From Pseudodesulfovibrio sp. JC047 (GTDB lineage: Bacteria > Desulfobacterota > Desulfovibrionia > Desulfovibrionales > Desulfovibrionaceae), in assembly GCF_010468615.1 (NCBI RefSeq), contig NZ_WUEH01000013.1, forward strand, positions 32,206 to 96,205: 64,000 nucleotides of DNA, given 5' to 3'. Numbering within the stretch: the first letter of the stretch is position 1; the number at the start of each line of letters is the position of its first letter. Positions 13,342 to 21,957 of this stretch are shown here, piece after piece. The notes below the pieces were generated by a model. It had not been told where the DNA came from. It did not search any database and saw nothing but the letters and a program-made list of their open reading frames with translations. The translations under genes were made by a program, and so were the position numbers.

Positions 13342-14785
13342 ACAGGATCGGAGACAAGAGCCGGGCGCATTTGATGCATGTTTTCTGGATGAAGTTTTTT
13401 GCGTCGATTTCGTTGGGAATGGTTTCGACACAGTGCGTGAAGTCTTCCAGAAACATTGTTTCCATTTTCGCGCAGAAATTGTCATCCTCTATGAGCATGG
13501 TGATTTCGAAGTTCAATCGGAATGAGCGATTGTCCAGGTTGGCGGTGCCGACACCAGCCAGGATGTCATCCACGAGAAAGACCTTTTGGTGAAGAAATCC
13601 CTCGGTGTAGCGGAAAACACGGACATTGGGTAGGTCCAGTTCCTTGAGACAGGCAAATCCCGCCAGATAGACCAGTTGATGGTCGGCCTTTTCCGGGAGC
13701 ATGATGCGGATGTCCACACCTCGCAGGGCGGCCAGTTGGATGGCTTTCATGACCGCGCTGTCCGGGACGAAATAGGGACTGGCTGTCCAGAAACGATGTT
13801 GTGCGGCTTCAATGGCTCGGATGAACATGAGCGAGCAGGATTCCAGAGCATCTTCCGGGCCGGTGCCGAGGGCCAGAACTTCTGCGTTTCCTACTGGAGT
13901 CGGCATGGTCAGATCCAGATCAAGCAGATGACGCGTCGCCCAATACCAATCCTTGGCAAAAGAGAGTTGAACACCGAGAACGCCCGGGCCGTTTACGCGG
14001 ATATGGGTGTCGCGCCATCCTTTGAATTGTGTGGATATTCCGAGGTATTCGTCCCCGACGTTATGCCCGCCGACAAAAGCGGTCTGACCATCTACAATAA
14101 CAATTTTTCGATGGTTTCTGAAATTGAGTTGGAATCGATTGTGTCGTCCTTTGGTGGTATGAAATGGACAGGCTTCAATACCGGCGTCACGCATACTTTG
14201 CCAATAGGTGGCCAGCGTTGAATGACAGCCTATTTCATCGTAGAGGAAATGGATACGGACGCCTTCCTGCGCCTTGCGGATCAAGAGTGTTTTGAGCCGA
14301 TTGCCCAGCATGTCGTCATGAACAATGTAGAATTGGAGCAGCACGTATTTGGTCGCTTTTTCGATCCCTGCGAAGATGGCATCAAATGTGGAAGTACCAT
14401 CCGTATACAATTCCAATGCGTTTCCACCGAGATATGGGATGCCGGAGAGTGTCTCAAAGACCGTGCGTGGTGCGTGCGGTTGTTTACGTTCATGGAGATG
14501 GCGAATGGCCGGGATGTCGTGCGCATCGCCAATGAGTCGGAGGAATTCTTTTTGCCCGGTCCGGATGGCGTCAACATACCCATGGAATTTCGATCGTCCG
14601 AAAATCCAGTATAATGGGAGAGCGAGCAGTGGAAATGTGACCAGCGAAATGGCCCAGGCCACAGCTCCCTGTGGCGTGCGGGTGTCGTGAATTGCAATAA
14701 CTGCGGTTATCACTGCCGTGATTTCCATGACAGTGTAAAAAAGGCTGACCAGCCAGAGTAGAAATGAAAGTTCCATTGATTCCAT
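13340..14785 (-). CDS. cls: Cardiolipin synthase (phospholipase D type)
   Basis: A 481-residue membrane enzyme. Two hydrophobic N-terminal helices (about 5-30 and 38-60) precede two PLD domains, each with an HKD motif: HRKIVIVDGQTAFVGGHN (about 220) and HQKVFLVDDILAGVGTANLDNRS (about 400). It joins two phosphatidylglycerol molecules, or PG with PE, to make cardiolipin. It ends against the dapB terminator and is divergent from a MATE gene. pgsA, which supplies the PG pathway, is elsewhere in the window at 29778. Confidence 0.93.
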   Translation of the reverse strand: MESMELSFLLWLVSLFYTVMEITAVITAVIAIHDTRTPQGAVAWAISLVTFPLLALPLYWIFGRSKFHGYVDAIRTGQKEFLRLIGDAHDIPAIRHLHERKQPHAPRTVFETLSGIPYLGGNALELYTDGTSTFDAIFAGIEKATKYVLLQFYIVHDDMLGNRLKTLLIRKAQEGVRIHFLYDEIGCHSTLATYWQSMRDAGIEACPFHTTKGRHNRFQLNFRNHRKIVIVDGQTAFVGGHNVGDEYLGISTQFKGWRDTHIRVNGPGVLGVQLSFAKDWYWATRHLLDLDLTMPTPVGNAEVLALGTGPEDALESCSLMFIRAIEAAQHRFWTASPYFVPDSAVMKAIQLAALRGVDIRIMLPEKADHQLVYLAGFACLKELDLPNVRVFRYTEGFLHQKVFLVDDILAGVGTANLDNRSFRLNFEITMLIEDDNFCAKMETMFLEDFTHCVETIPNEIDAKNFIQKTCIKCARLLSPIL

Positions 14786-14881
14786 ATTGAACCGAGTTAA
14801 CAGAAATACAGGATAAAAGAAAAGTGCAACAACCGTATTTTATTGCATTGGGCATGGTTTGTACACAGGGAGATTGTCAAA

Positions 14882-16261
14882 GTGGCTGAGACGATAAGAG
14901 AAAGTTCAAAAGAACACCCTTTTCAAAAAAAACCGAATCGGACATTGGTTCGATTGGCCTTTCCCGTTTTGTTTTCACTGGTGGCCGAACCGTTGACCGG
15001 ACTTGCCGATACGGCGTTTGTCGCTCGTTTGGCCGGGGCTGAACCTGTTGCGGCTCTCGGGGTTGGAACCGTGGCGTTTACTTCGTTATTCTGGGCATTT
15101 ACCTTTTTAGGTGTCGGGACACAGACAGCGGTCGCCCAAGCTCTCGGGCGTGATGAGCAACAACGGGCAACCAGAGTGGTCTCGTTGGCCTGTTTGTTGG
15201 CCCTGGTGTTTGGAGGGGGGCTACTTTTCGGGACAATCGGATTCCTTTCGCCTATCGCCGCGCTGTTCGGAGCTGAGGGTGTGGTCAATGATCTGGCTTG
15301 TGACTATATGACCTATCGACTTGTCGGCGCGCCGGCTGTGCTTATTTCTTTGGCATGTTTTGGCGCATTCAGGGGGCTTCAGGATATGCATACCCCACTG
15401 TATGTGGCCGTTGCCGTCAATCTTCTCAACATCGTGCTTGATTGGATACTTATTTTTGGCAGCGGTGGTCTTTCGCCTTTGGGCGTGGCTGGAGCGGCCA
15501 TTGCCAGTACAATCAGTCAGTGGATTGGTGCAGTCTGGTGTGTGTGGGGTGTCTGGCGTCGGCTCGGCTGGACGTGGAAAGTGCATGGTTCCGATGTAGC
15601 AAGGCTCATGAAGGTGGGGGGCGACCTTTCCATTCGGACCGGGGCCGTGTTGGTTTTTTTGGCGTTGTGTACCCGTGTGGCCAACCAGTATGGCCCGAAT
15701 GAAGGTGCTGCGTATCAGGCCATTCGGCAATTTTACATTTTTTCGGCGTTGTTTCTGGATGCTTTTGCCGTCACTGGCCAGAGTCTTGTGGGATATTTTG
15801 TCGGAGCGGCGGATCGTATGCAAGCGCGACGGGTAGCTCGTGTGGTTTGTTTGTGGAGCCTGGGGACAGGGACGGTGTTGTGTCTGTTCATGCTGTTGGC
15901 TGAGCAAGGGGTGGCCTGGCTTTTGGTGCCATCGACTGCACACGGGATATTCGGTCCGGCCTGGATTGTCGTCGCCTTGACGCAGCCTCTCGGCTCATTG
16001 TCCTTTGCAACCGATGGTATTCATTGGGGCACAGGGGATTTTCGCTATTTGCGAAATGCCATGTTGGTGGCGTGCATGATTGGCGGAGCGTGTCTTTGGA
16101 TGATGCGTTTTTTCCAGCCGTCAAATGTTTTGGTTTTCATTTGGCTGGTCACCGCGCTGTGGACCTTTATCCGCGCGGGTTTTGGAATTGTTCGCTTGTG
16201 GCCGGGGATCGGAGATGCGCCACTCGCACAAAAGACGGCAAAAAAGAGCGCCTTGCGGTAA
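14882..16261 (+). CDS. MATE family efflux transporter
   Basis: A 459-residue protein with 12 predicted membrane helices and the MATE pattern in both halves (EPLTGLADTAFVARLAG; LDAFAVTGQSLVGYFVGA). It resembles the DinF-like branch that exports drugs or metabolites using a cation gradient. The GTG at 14882 is preferred, with AGGGAG nine bases upstream; the TTG at 14843 in frame lacks a site. The substrate is unknown. It is divergent from cls and convergent with an HPt gene. Confidence 0.88.
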   Translation: MAETIRESSKEHPFQKKPNRTLVRLAFPVLFSLVAEPLTGLADTAFVARLAGAEPVAALGVGTVAFTSLFWAFTFLGVGTQTAVAQALGRDEQQRATRVVSLACLLALVFGGGLLFGTIGFLSPIAALFGAEGVVNDLACDYMTYRLVGAPAVLISLACFGAFRGLQDMHTPLYVAVAVNLLNIVLDWILIFGSGGLSPLGVAGAAIASTISQWIGAVWCVWGVWRRLGWTWKVHGSDVARLMKVGGDLSIRTGAVLVFLALCTRVANQYGPNEGAAYQAIRQFYIFSALFLDAFAVTGQSLVGYFVGAADRMQARRVARVVCLWSLGTGTVLCLFMLLAEQGVAWLLVPSTAHGIFGPAWIVVALTQPLGSLSFATDGIHWGTGDFRYLRNAMLVACMIGGACLWMMRFFQPSNVLVFIWLVTALWTFIRAGFGIVRLWPGIGDAPLAQKTAKKSALR

Positions 16262-16281
16262 AGGAGTGAAGACGGTTTTGA

Positions 16282-16638
16282 CTATTCTGCCAGAAAGTCG
16301 AACATGAACGCGTATGCATTGCGCATTTCGACTTCCAGAGTCTCAAAATGTGCATTGGCCGCTTCCATATCATTTGCCCTAGAGGCGTTTTCAAGGTTGA
16401 GGCAACACTCTCGCACCCGCTCAACACCAATGGTCGCGGCACCTCCCTTGAGAGAGTGGGCCAGGTGGCGCAATCGTTCATTGTCCTGCGCATGAAGAGC
16501 GTTCTTGATTTCCTGAATGCGTTTGGGTTCTTGAGAAATGAACACCGTGAACATTCTTTTGAGAAATGATCGCTTATCTGCCATTGATTCCAGAAACTTA
16601 CTGTCTATAATATCTTTGTGCACTGACGAAATCCTCAT
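16282..16638 (-). CDS. Histidine phosphotransfer (HPt) domain protein
   Basis: A 118-residue stand-alone HPt domain. The phosphoacceptor histidine lies in AHSLKGGAATIG (about residue 62), within an all-helical four-helix bundle pattern. Such proteins relay phosphate between a hybrid kinase receiver and a response regulator. No kinase or regulator gene adjoins it, so its partners are encoded elsewhere. It is convergent with the MATE gene. Confidence 0.88.
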   Translation of the reverse strand: MRISSVHKDIIDSKFLESMADKRSFLKRMFTVFISQEPKRIQEIKNALHAQDNERLRHLAHSLKGGAATIGVERVRECCLNLENASRANDMEAANAHFETLEVEMRNAYAFMFDFLAE

Positions 16639-16857
16639 ATCTACACCGCCATGGTGTCAGTGTTGTGAAGTATCTGCTTATACGATGCCGTGCGTTTTTC
16701 GGCAACATCTTTGAAGCAGAAAGCGGTTCATGTGGAGGAGGTGGATGGCGGAAGTTGACGGTTGAATTGTGATTCGGAGGAATATGGGAAAGAATACATG
16801 GATCGTTGGTCTGGTGGGATTATATTTTTGTCGATCGAGATATGATGTCCAAATGAT

Positions 16858-16899
16858 AAAAGGGGTGAAAACAGACAGTTTTCACCCCTTTTATCGTGT
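16858..16899 (-). terminator. Terminator of the aryl-CoA ligase/ACT operon
   Basis: A 15-bp perfect inverted repeat AAAAGGGGTGAAAAC/GTTTTCACCCCTTTT (16858-16872 and 16878-16892) with a five-base loop sits 20 bases beyond the ACT gene stop on the minus strand. Confidence 0.85.
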
Positions 16900-16911
16900 T
16901 TTAACGAGATA

Positions 16912-17343
16912 TTACATGGCGTACAGTGTGTCGCCAGGAATTGTGGCGATGTTATTTTTATGCAACAGCTCAATGCCTTGATCGGTTCGGTCAAACCGGA
17001 AGATCAATACGGCTGAGTTGCCGCTTTGCTGGACAAAGGCGTACATGTATTCCACGTTGATTCCTGATTCTTGAAGCATGGTGAGGATGGCGTTTAACCC
17101 GCCAGGCACATCGGATACTTCCACAGCGACAACCGAGGTTCGCCCAACAGTGAATCCGGCTTCTTTCAGTGTGTCCTTGGCCTTGGTGAAGTCGGAAACA
17201 ATAAGACGCAGAATGCCAAAGTCCGAAGTGTCTGCCAAGGAAAGCGCACGGATGTTGACGCCAGCCTCGGACAGGATGCGGGTGACCTCAGCGAGACGTC
17301 CGGCACGGTTTTCCAAAAATATGGAGAGTTGGTCTACTTTCAT
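16912..17343 (-). CDS. Tandem ACT domain protein
   Basis: A 143-residue protein made of two ACT domains. The first (residues 1-67) begins [31 protein letters not shown] and the second (70-140) has [33 protein letters not shown]. Each has the Gly-rich turn that binds amino acids. It is encoded 26 bases after an aryl-CoA ligase, a pairing common in anaerobes with indolepyruvate oxidoreductases. A role as aromatic amino acid sensor for that pathway is inferred, and the Phe attenuator ahead of the operon supports it. Confidence 0.88.
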   Translation of the reverse strand: MKVDQLSIFLENRAGRLAEVTRILSEAGVNIRALSLADTSDFGILRLIVSDFTKAKDTLKEAGFTVGRTSVVAVEVSDVPGGLNAILTMLQESGINVEYMYAFVQQSGNSAVLIFRFDRTDQGIELLHKNNIATIPGDTLYAM

Positions 17344-17369
17344 AATGATCTCCTTCTGAATTGGAGGCG

Positions 17370-18674
17370 TTAGCCTTCTTTTCTCTTATCAATGATGCGC
17401 TTGGCCTTGCCCGTGGAGCGTTCAATCTCCTTGGGACTGACCAATTTTACCTTGGCGGTGACGCCGAGGAATTCTTTAATGTTTTTCATTACCTTTGATT
17501 CGACCCGTTGTAAATTCTTAATCTCATCCGAGAAGATGGATTCATTGACTTCGACATGAACTTCCAACGTGTCCAGGTTGGCCTGCCGATCAACAATAAG
17601 TTGATAGTGCGGTGTTAACCCTTCGGTTTTTATGAGAATGGATTCAATTTGTGAGGGGAAGACATTGACGCCACGAATGATGAGCATGTCATCGGAACGG
17701 CCAGAAATACGTTTCATACGGGCCGTGGTTCGGCCACATTTGCATGGGGCGGTGTTCAGGCTTGTCAGATCGCGAGTCCGGTAGCGGATGAGGGGAATTC
17801 CTTCTTTGGTCAAGGTGGTGAAGACGAGTTCGCCTTCTTCGCCCGGGCCGACAGGTTCGCCTGTTTCCGGATTGATGGTTTCTGCCAGAAAGTGGTCTTC
17901 CTGAATGTGCAGACCATCTTGGGCTTCGAGACATTCAATGGCCACGCCTGGTCCCATGATTTCGGACAGTCCATAGATGTCAATGGCCTTGATACCGAGT
18001 TTCTGTTCGATTTCGAGGCGCATTTCATTGGTCCATGGTTCTGCACCGAAAATGCCGACGCGCAGTGGAAGGTCTTTGATGTCGATCCCCATTTCCTTTC
18101 CTGTTTCGGCCAGAAACAATGCATAGGACGGGGTGGCACAGATGACGTCCGGGGCAAAGTCCTTGAGCAGGGCGACCTGTCGTCTGGTGGCTCCACCGGA
18201 GATAGGGACAACGGTCGCTCCCAGTGTTTCCGCACCGTAGTGAACGCCCAGTCCGCCAGTGAACAGCCCGTAGCCATAGGAGTTGTGAACTGTGTCGCTG
18301 GCCGAAGCTCCGGCAGCCATGAAAGCGCGGGCCATGAGTTCGCCCCAGTTCTGGATGTCTCGTTTGGTGTAGCCGACAACGGTGGCCGTGCCGGTTGTGC
18401 CCGACGAGGAGTGAATGCGGACGATTTGGTCTTTGGGCACGGAAAAAAGGCCGAAGGGGTATTGGTCACGGAGGTCCTGCTTGACCGTGAATGGCAGCCG
18501 AGTAAGGTCCTTCAGACTTTTTATATCCTGCGGTTTTACTCCCTTTTCATCAAAGGATTTTTTGTAAAAGGGGACAGTGGCATAGACGCGTTCGCATAAA
18601 GCCTGAAGTCTGCGGAGCTGGAGTTTTTCCAGGTCCTCCCTTGGCAGGGTTTCGTTTTTGATGTCGTAAATCAT
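17370..18674 (-). CDS. paaK: Phenylacetate-CoA ligase (AMP-forming aryl-CoA ligase)
   Basis: A 434-residue PaaK-type ligase. The ATP-binding loop [16 protein letters not shown] lies near residue 90, [10 protein letters not shown] near 235, the RYRTRDL motif near 300, and a C-terminal lysine domain ends [12 protein letters not shown]. It converts an aryl acid such as phenylacetate to its CoA ester. ATG 18674 has an AGGAGG site; the frame is open upstream but that is the leader region. No ring-hydroxylating paa genes are nearby. The Phe-rich leader in front points to aryl acid salvage for aromatic amino acid synthesis. Confidence 0.92.
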   Translation of the reverse strand: MIYDIKNETLPREDLEKLQLRRLQALCERVYATVPFYKKSFDEKGVKPQDIKSLKDLTRLPFTVKQDLRDQYPFGLFSVPKDQIVRIHSSSGTTGTATVVGYTKRDIQNWGELMARAFMAAGASASDTVHNSYGYGLFTGGLGVHYGAETLGATVVPISGGATRRQVALLKDFAPDVICATPSYALFLAETGKEMGIDIKDLPLRVGIFGAEPWTNEMRLEIEQKLGIKAIDIYGLSEIMGPGVAIECLEAQDGLHIQEDHFLAETINPETGEPVGPGEEGELVFTTLTKEGIPLIRYRTRDLTSLNTAPCKCGRTTARMKRISGRSDDMLIIRGVNVFPSQIESILIKTEGLTPHYQLIVDRQANLDTLEVHVEVNESIFSDEIKNLQRVESKVMKNIKEFLGVTAKVKLVSPKEIERSTGKAKRIIDKRKEG

Positions 18675-18720
18675 TCCGTGAGCCTCCTTGCACGGCCTTG
18701 ATCGGCCAGTGGTGACAAAA

Positions 18721-18750
18721 TAAAAAACCACGGTCCTTTCGGCCCGTGGT
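18721..18750 (-). terminator. Attenuator terminator in the paaK leader
   Basis: On the minus strand the arms CCACGGGCC and GGACCGTGG form a stem with a short loop, followed by TTTTTTATTTT. It lies between the Phe leader peptide and the paaK start, so it stops transcription before the gene. Its 5' arm (18741-18749) can instead pair with GGTTCGTGG (18784-18792), nine contiguous pairs including two G-U, forming an antiterminator. Confidence 0.85.
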
Positions 18751-18794
18751 CTGTGTTAGCGTTTTTTTTCGCTCCAAAATACTCCACGAACCTC

Positions 18795-18848
18795 CTACTG
18801 GGGGCACATAAAGAAGAAAAAGAAGCGAAATGCGTAGCAATTTTTCAT
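18795..18848 (-). CDS. Phenylalanine-rich leader peptide of the paaK operon
   Basis: A 17-codon ORF on the minus strand encodes MKNCYAFRFFFFFMCPQ: six Phe, five of them consecutive, and one Tyr. It resembles pheA-type leader peptides. The stop TAG (18795-18797) abuts the antiterminator arm at 18784-18792. A ribosome that finishes translation would cover that arm and allow the downstream terminator, while one stalled at the Phe codons would free it. The initiation site is weak (GAGG 13 bases upstream). The interpretation is inferred from the sequence alone. Confidence 0.8.
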   Translation of the reverse strand: MKNCYAFRFFFFFMCPQ

Positions 18849-18997
18849 GACGCTGAGACTGCCTCATGTTCCAGACCTCGTCAAGAGGTTTATCGAGCCC
18901 CGACAGTGTTTGCCGTGAGGACTCCATACGACCAGCCATTGCGAACCGGGGCAAAGTGCATTACATGGCTATGAAACGATCACTGAATGGAGGATAT

Positions 18998-19588
18998 ATG
19001 CAGTTCAGGGAATTGATGGAACGAAATAGGTCACGGCGGACTTTTGACGAGTCTCGTCCTGTTGCCATGGAAACATTGGTCGAACTGATTGCATTGACTC
19101 GATTCATGCCGTCGGGAAGGAATATGCAGCCTTTGAAATATTTTGCCGTGACTGACCCGGACCAATGCGCTGCTTTGTTTCCCCTTTTGGGCTGGGCTGG
19201 ATACCTCAAGGATTGGAAAGGTCCGGCAGAAGGAGAGCGGCCAACCGGCTATATCATCATGCTTTTGGATAAGGATCTGGCGGATGATCCCGGATGTGAT
19301 CACGGGATAGCCAGTCAGTCCATCATGCTTGGAGCGGTTGAAAAAGGTCTTGGCGGATGTATTATCGGAACGTGTAACAGAAAAAAGATGGGCGAGGTAC
19401 TCGACCTGTCCGAAAAATACGATATACTGTTGGTCTTGGCATTGGGTGTTCCCACTCAGGATGTGGTTGTGGAACCGCTTCCCTCTGACGGCAGTATCAC
19501 GTATTGGAGTGGAGACGATGGCAGACACCATGTTCCCAAACGTGGGATGGATGAGCTGCTTGTTGGGTGCTACCCTGAAAAAGATTAA
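18998..19588 (+). CDS. Nitroreductase family protein
   Basis: A 197-residue flavin-dependent nitroreductase-fold protein. The FMN-binding start FRELMERNRSRRTFDESRPV (residues 3-22), the central SGRNMQPLKYFAV, and GLGGCIIGTCNRKKMGEVLDL are typical. It probably uses FMN and NAD(P)H to reduce an organic substrate that cannot be told from sequence. ATG 18998 follows GGAGGA closely; the frame upstream is open but overlaps the paaK leader region and lacks a site. It is followed by rsfS after 27 bases. Confidence 0.85.
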   Translation: MQFRELMERNRSRRTFDESRPVAMETLVELIALTRFMPSGRNMQPLKYFAVTDPDQCAALFPLLGWAGYLKDWKGPAEGERPTGYIIMLLDKDLADDPGCDHGIASQSIMLGAVEKGLGGCIIGTCNRKKMGEVLDLSEKYDILLVLALGVPTQDVVVEPLPSDGSITYWSGDDGRHHVPKRGMDELLVGCYPEKD

Positions 19589-19615
19589 AAGGTATCGAAA
19601 GATACGAGGATTACA

Positions 19616-19984
19616 TTGTTGAACAAAGAAAAGAAATTTGCGCAGATGAAGAGTGAAGACAAAGCTCGGAGAGTCGCACAATGGCTTGATGAAAAACAGG
19701 GCGAAAAGATTGTGGCTATCGATGTCTCGAAAATGAGTTCGGTCACCGATATGACAATCGTGGTTTCTGCCCGTGGTGTGAAACATGCCAAGGCCCTGGC
19801 GGAATTTGTTTTGGACAAGGCCGCTGAAGAGAATATCGAATTCCTGAGTATGGAAGGGCATAAAACAGGTGAGTGGGTCCTCGTTGATCTGAATGACGTG
19901 CTGGTTCATGTCTTTCTGGATGAATTGCGAGGATTTTACAATATCGAAGGGATGTGGGCGGAAGCACCGCAACTCGAAATTTAG
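19616..19984 (+). CDS. rsfS: Ribosomal silencing factor RsfS
   Basis: A 122-residue RsfS/Iojap protein with family segments KIVAIDVSKMSSVTDMTIVVSARGVKHAKALAE and EGHKTGEWVLVDLNDVLVHVFLDELRGFYNIEGMW, given here by position rather than in full alignment. It binds uL14 on the large ribosomal subunit and blocks subunit joining during starvation. A TTG start (19616 or 19619) is used because GAGG precedes it; ATG 19646 is a weaker option. gpmI follows closely. Confidence 0.9.
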   Translation: MLNKEKKFAQMKSEDKARRVAQWLDEKQGEKIVAIDVSKMSSVTDMTIVVSARGVKHAKALAEFVLDKAAEENIEFLSMEGHKTGEWVLVDLNDVLVHVFLDELRGFYNIEGMWAEAPQLEI

Positions 19985-20002
19985 CCAATGGCTGGAGGCG
20001 AA

Positions 20003-21535
20003 ATGGCCGAACCGAAGAAAACACTGCTGTTGATTCTGGACGGATGGGGCATTGCGCCCGAGAGCGAGGGCAATTGCGTTCGTAACGCCCCAACGCCTCA
20101 TCTGGATAGGCTTCTGGCACAGTATCCCAACACCCGTCTGACCTGTTCGGGACGGGCTGTGGGACTGCCTGACGGCTTCATGGGCAATTCCGAAGTTGGT
20201 CATATGAATATCGGTGGCGGTCGTATCGTCTATCAGGACATGACTCGTATTGACCTTTCGTTGGAGGACGGCAGTTTTTACGCAAATCCAACGCTCTTGA
20301 GCCTGATGGAAAAGACCAAGGCCGGAAGTGGCCGTTTGCATCTCATGGGTCTGGTCTCAGATGGCGGTGTTCACAGTCATCAGAACCACATCTATGCCGC
20401 GCTCAGGGTGGCCAAGGAACAGGGAGTGCCCGAAGTCTTTGTCCATGCCTTCATGGATGGGCGGGATACCTCGCCGACCAGCGGATTGGGGTATATGCGG
20501 CAGTTGATAGCCGCGATGGACGAGATTGGAATTGGGCGAATTGCGACCGTGAGTGGTCGGTATTGGGCCATGGATCGGGATAAGCGTTTTGATCGCAATG
20601 CGCTTGCGTACAAGGCACTGGTTTCCGGGGAAGGTGTGACCATGACCGATCCCATGTCCGGAATACAGGCTTCGTATGATCGGGATGAGACAGACGAATT
20701 CATCAAACCGAGTGTTATCCACGGTGTGGATGGGCAGATCGGTGATGGAGATGGCGTGTTTTTCTTCAATTTCCGGGCAGATCGAGCACGGCAGTTGTGC
20801 CGTTCGCTTTATGCATCGGATTTCAACGAATTCCCGCGTGAATCGGTGCCGGCAATGGCGGATTTCGTGACCATGACACAATACGAGTCCTCGTTTCCCA
20901 TGCCCGTGGCGTTTCCGCCGGAAACCTACAGTGGAACGCTGGGGGAAGTCGCGTCCGGTCAGGGTATGAAGCAGTTGCGAATTGCCGAAACCGAGAAATA
21001 TGCGCATGTGACCTATTTCCTCAATTGTGGGCGGGAAGACCCGTTCCCGAATGAGGATCGGGTCATGGTGCCTTCGCCTCGCGAGGTCGCGACATACGAT
21101 CAAAAACCGCAAATGAGTGCGGACGAAGTAACTGATACGCTCAGACGCAAATTCCCGGAATATGACCTGTGCGTCTGCAATCTTGCCAATTTGGATATGG
21201 TGGGACATACCGGTATCATCGATGCGGCAAAACAGGCGTGTGTGACCGTGGATGCGTGTGTGGGCCGGATTGTGGAAACGGTTCTGGAAGCTGGTGGGCG
21301 CATGTTATTGACCGCTGACCATGGCAATGCCGAAAAGTTGATTGCCGATGACGGCAGTCCGCATACCGCGCATACGACCAATCCTGTTCCTTTGGTATAT
21401 ATTGAAAAAGGGTGTGAAGATGCTGAGCTTGAAGAGGGGATTCTGGGCGATTTGGCTCCGACGATCCTTGGATTGTGGGGCGTTGAGCAGCCCGCTGAAA
21501 TGACCGGAAAGAACCTGGTCAAAAAGAGAAGATAA
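20003..21535 (+). CDS. gpmI: 2,3-bisphosphoglycerate-independent phosphoglycerate mutase
   Basis: A 510-residue GpmI of the alkaline phosphatase superfamily. Metal sites are visible: LILDGWG at the N-terminus (Asp), the catalytic Ser in FMGNSEVGHMNIG (about residue 62), DGRDTSP (about 155), and LANLDMVGHTG and TADHGNAE near the C-terminus. It interconverts 3- and 2-phosphoglycerate in glycolysis and gluconeogenesis. ATG 20003 has a GGAGG site eight bases upstream and is preferred over ATG 19988. Its TAA overlaps the next ATG by one base. Confidence 0.96.
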   Translation: MAEPKKTLLLILDGWGIAPESEGNCVRNAPTPHLDRLLAQYPNTRLTCSGRAVGLPDGFMGNSEVGHMNIGGGRIVYQDMTRIDLSLEDGSFYANPTLLSLMEKTKAGSGRLHLMGLVSDGGVHSHQNHIYAALRVAKEQGVPEVFVHAFMDGRDTSPTSGLGYMRQLIAAMDEIGIGRIATVSGRYWAMDRDKRFDRNALAYKALVSGEGVTMTDPMSGIQASYDRDETDEFIKPSVIHGVDGQIGDGDGVFFFNFRADRARQLCRSLYASDFNEFPRESVPAMADFVTMTQYESSFPMPVAFPPETYSGTLGEVASGQGMKQLRIAETEKYAHVTYFLNCGREDPFPNEDRVMVPSPREVATYDQKPQMSADEVTDTLRRKFPEYDLCVCNLANLDMVGHTGIIDAAKQACVTVDACVGRIVETVLEAGGRMLLTADHGNAEKLIADDGSPHTAHTTNPVPLVYIEKGCEDAELEEGILGDLAPTILGLWGVEQPAEMTGKNLVKKRR

Positions 21536-21777
21536 TGGTTGAATCAAAGAAGCCTCTGACCCCGGTCAAGCCCACAGGTATGGAATTGATATTCCTGTAT
21601 CCCTGTCCGCATTGTGGCCGGGAAGTCCCTCTTATTGCCCCGTCCCGTCCTGCCATGGCGCAGTGTGACGCGTGCCGGGAAAATTTTCCGATTGTCCCGG
21701 TGGATGATCGGACCATTCGGTACATGAAACTTGTTCTTGCGGGCGGTAAGGCCGGGATTGACCCGGACTTTTTATAA
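21535..21777 (+). CDS. Small zinc-ribbon protein
   Basis: An 80-residue protein with two CxxC knuckles, CPHC (residues 24-27) and CDAC (44-47), which would hold one zinc ion. No wider homology is recognised. Translation is coupled to gpmI by a TAATG overlap and the pair ends at a strong terminator, so it belongs to the same unit. A role in nucleic acid or protein binding is only a guess from the fold. Confidence 0.75.
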   Translation: MVESKKPLTPVKPTGMELIFLYPCPHCGREVPLIAPSRPAMAQCDACRENFPIVPVDDRTIRYMKLVLAGGKAGIDPDFL

Positions 21778-21798
21778 TCATCGTTTCGAGACAAAGAG

Positions 21799-21837
21799 AG
21801 CCGGTCAAATCCTGAAGGATTTGACCGGCTTTTTTTT
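21799..21837 (+). terminator. Rho-independent terminator after the gpmI operon
   Basis: A 14-bp perfect stem AGCCGGTCAAATCC/GGATTTGACCGGCT (21799-21812 and 21817-21830) with a TGAA loop is followed by seven T. Confidence 0.95.
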
Positions 21838-21957
21838 ATAGATTTTCTCTCAATAAAATCTAGATAAAAGTATATTTATTTGATTTATAAAAGCTTTTAT
21901 TGTCGAGATACGGCGTCTTCATTTGATGTTGTTGAAAGTGTCTTTTGAGTGGATGTG

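Larger units (their letters stand above)
18675..18997. promoter_or_regulatory. Divergent regulatory region with Phe attenuator
   Basis: This 323-base stretch separates paaK (minus) from the nitroreductase gene (plus). It holds the leader peptide, antiterminator and terminator listed separately and the nitroreductase ribosome site. No convincing -35/-10 pair was found for either direction. Confidence 0.6.

Noticed and set aside
16769..16981. Possible small plus-strand ORF before the ACT gene
   Set aside because: It runs through the operon terminator and antisense to the ACT gene, and its ATG is only three bases from GGAGG.
18550..18954. 134-codon minus-strand frame across the paaK leader
   Set aside because: It overlaps paaK in another frame and has no family features; the short Phe-rich peptide in a different frame explains the region better.
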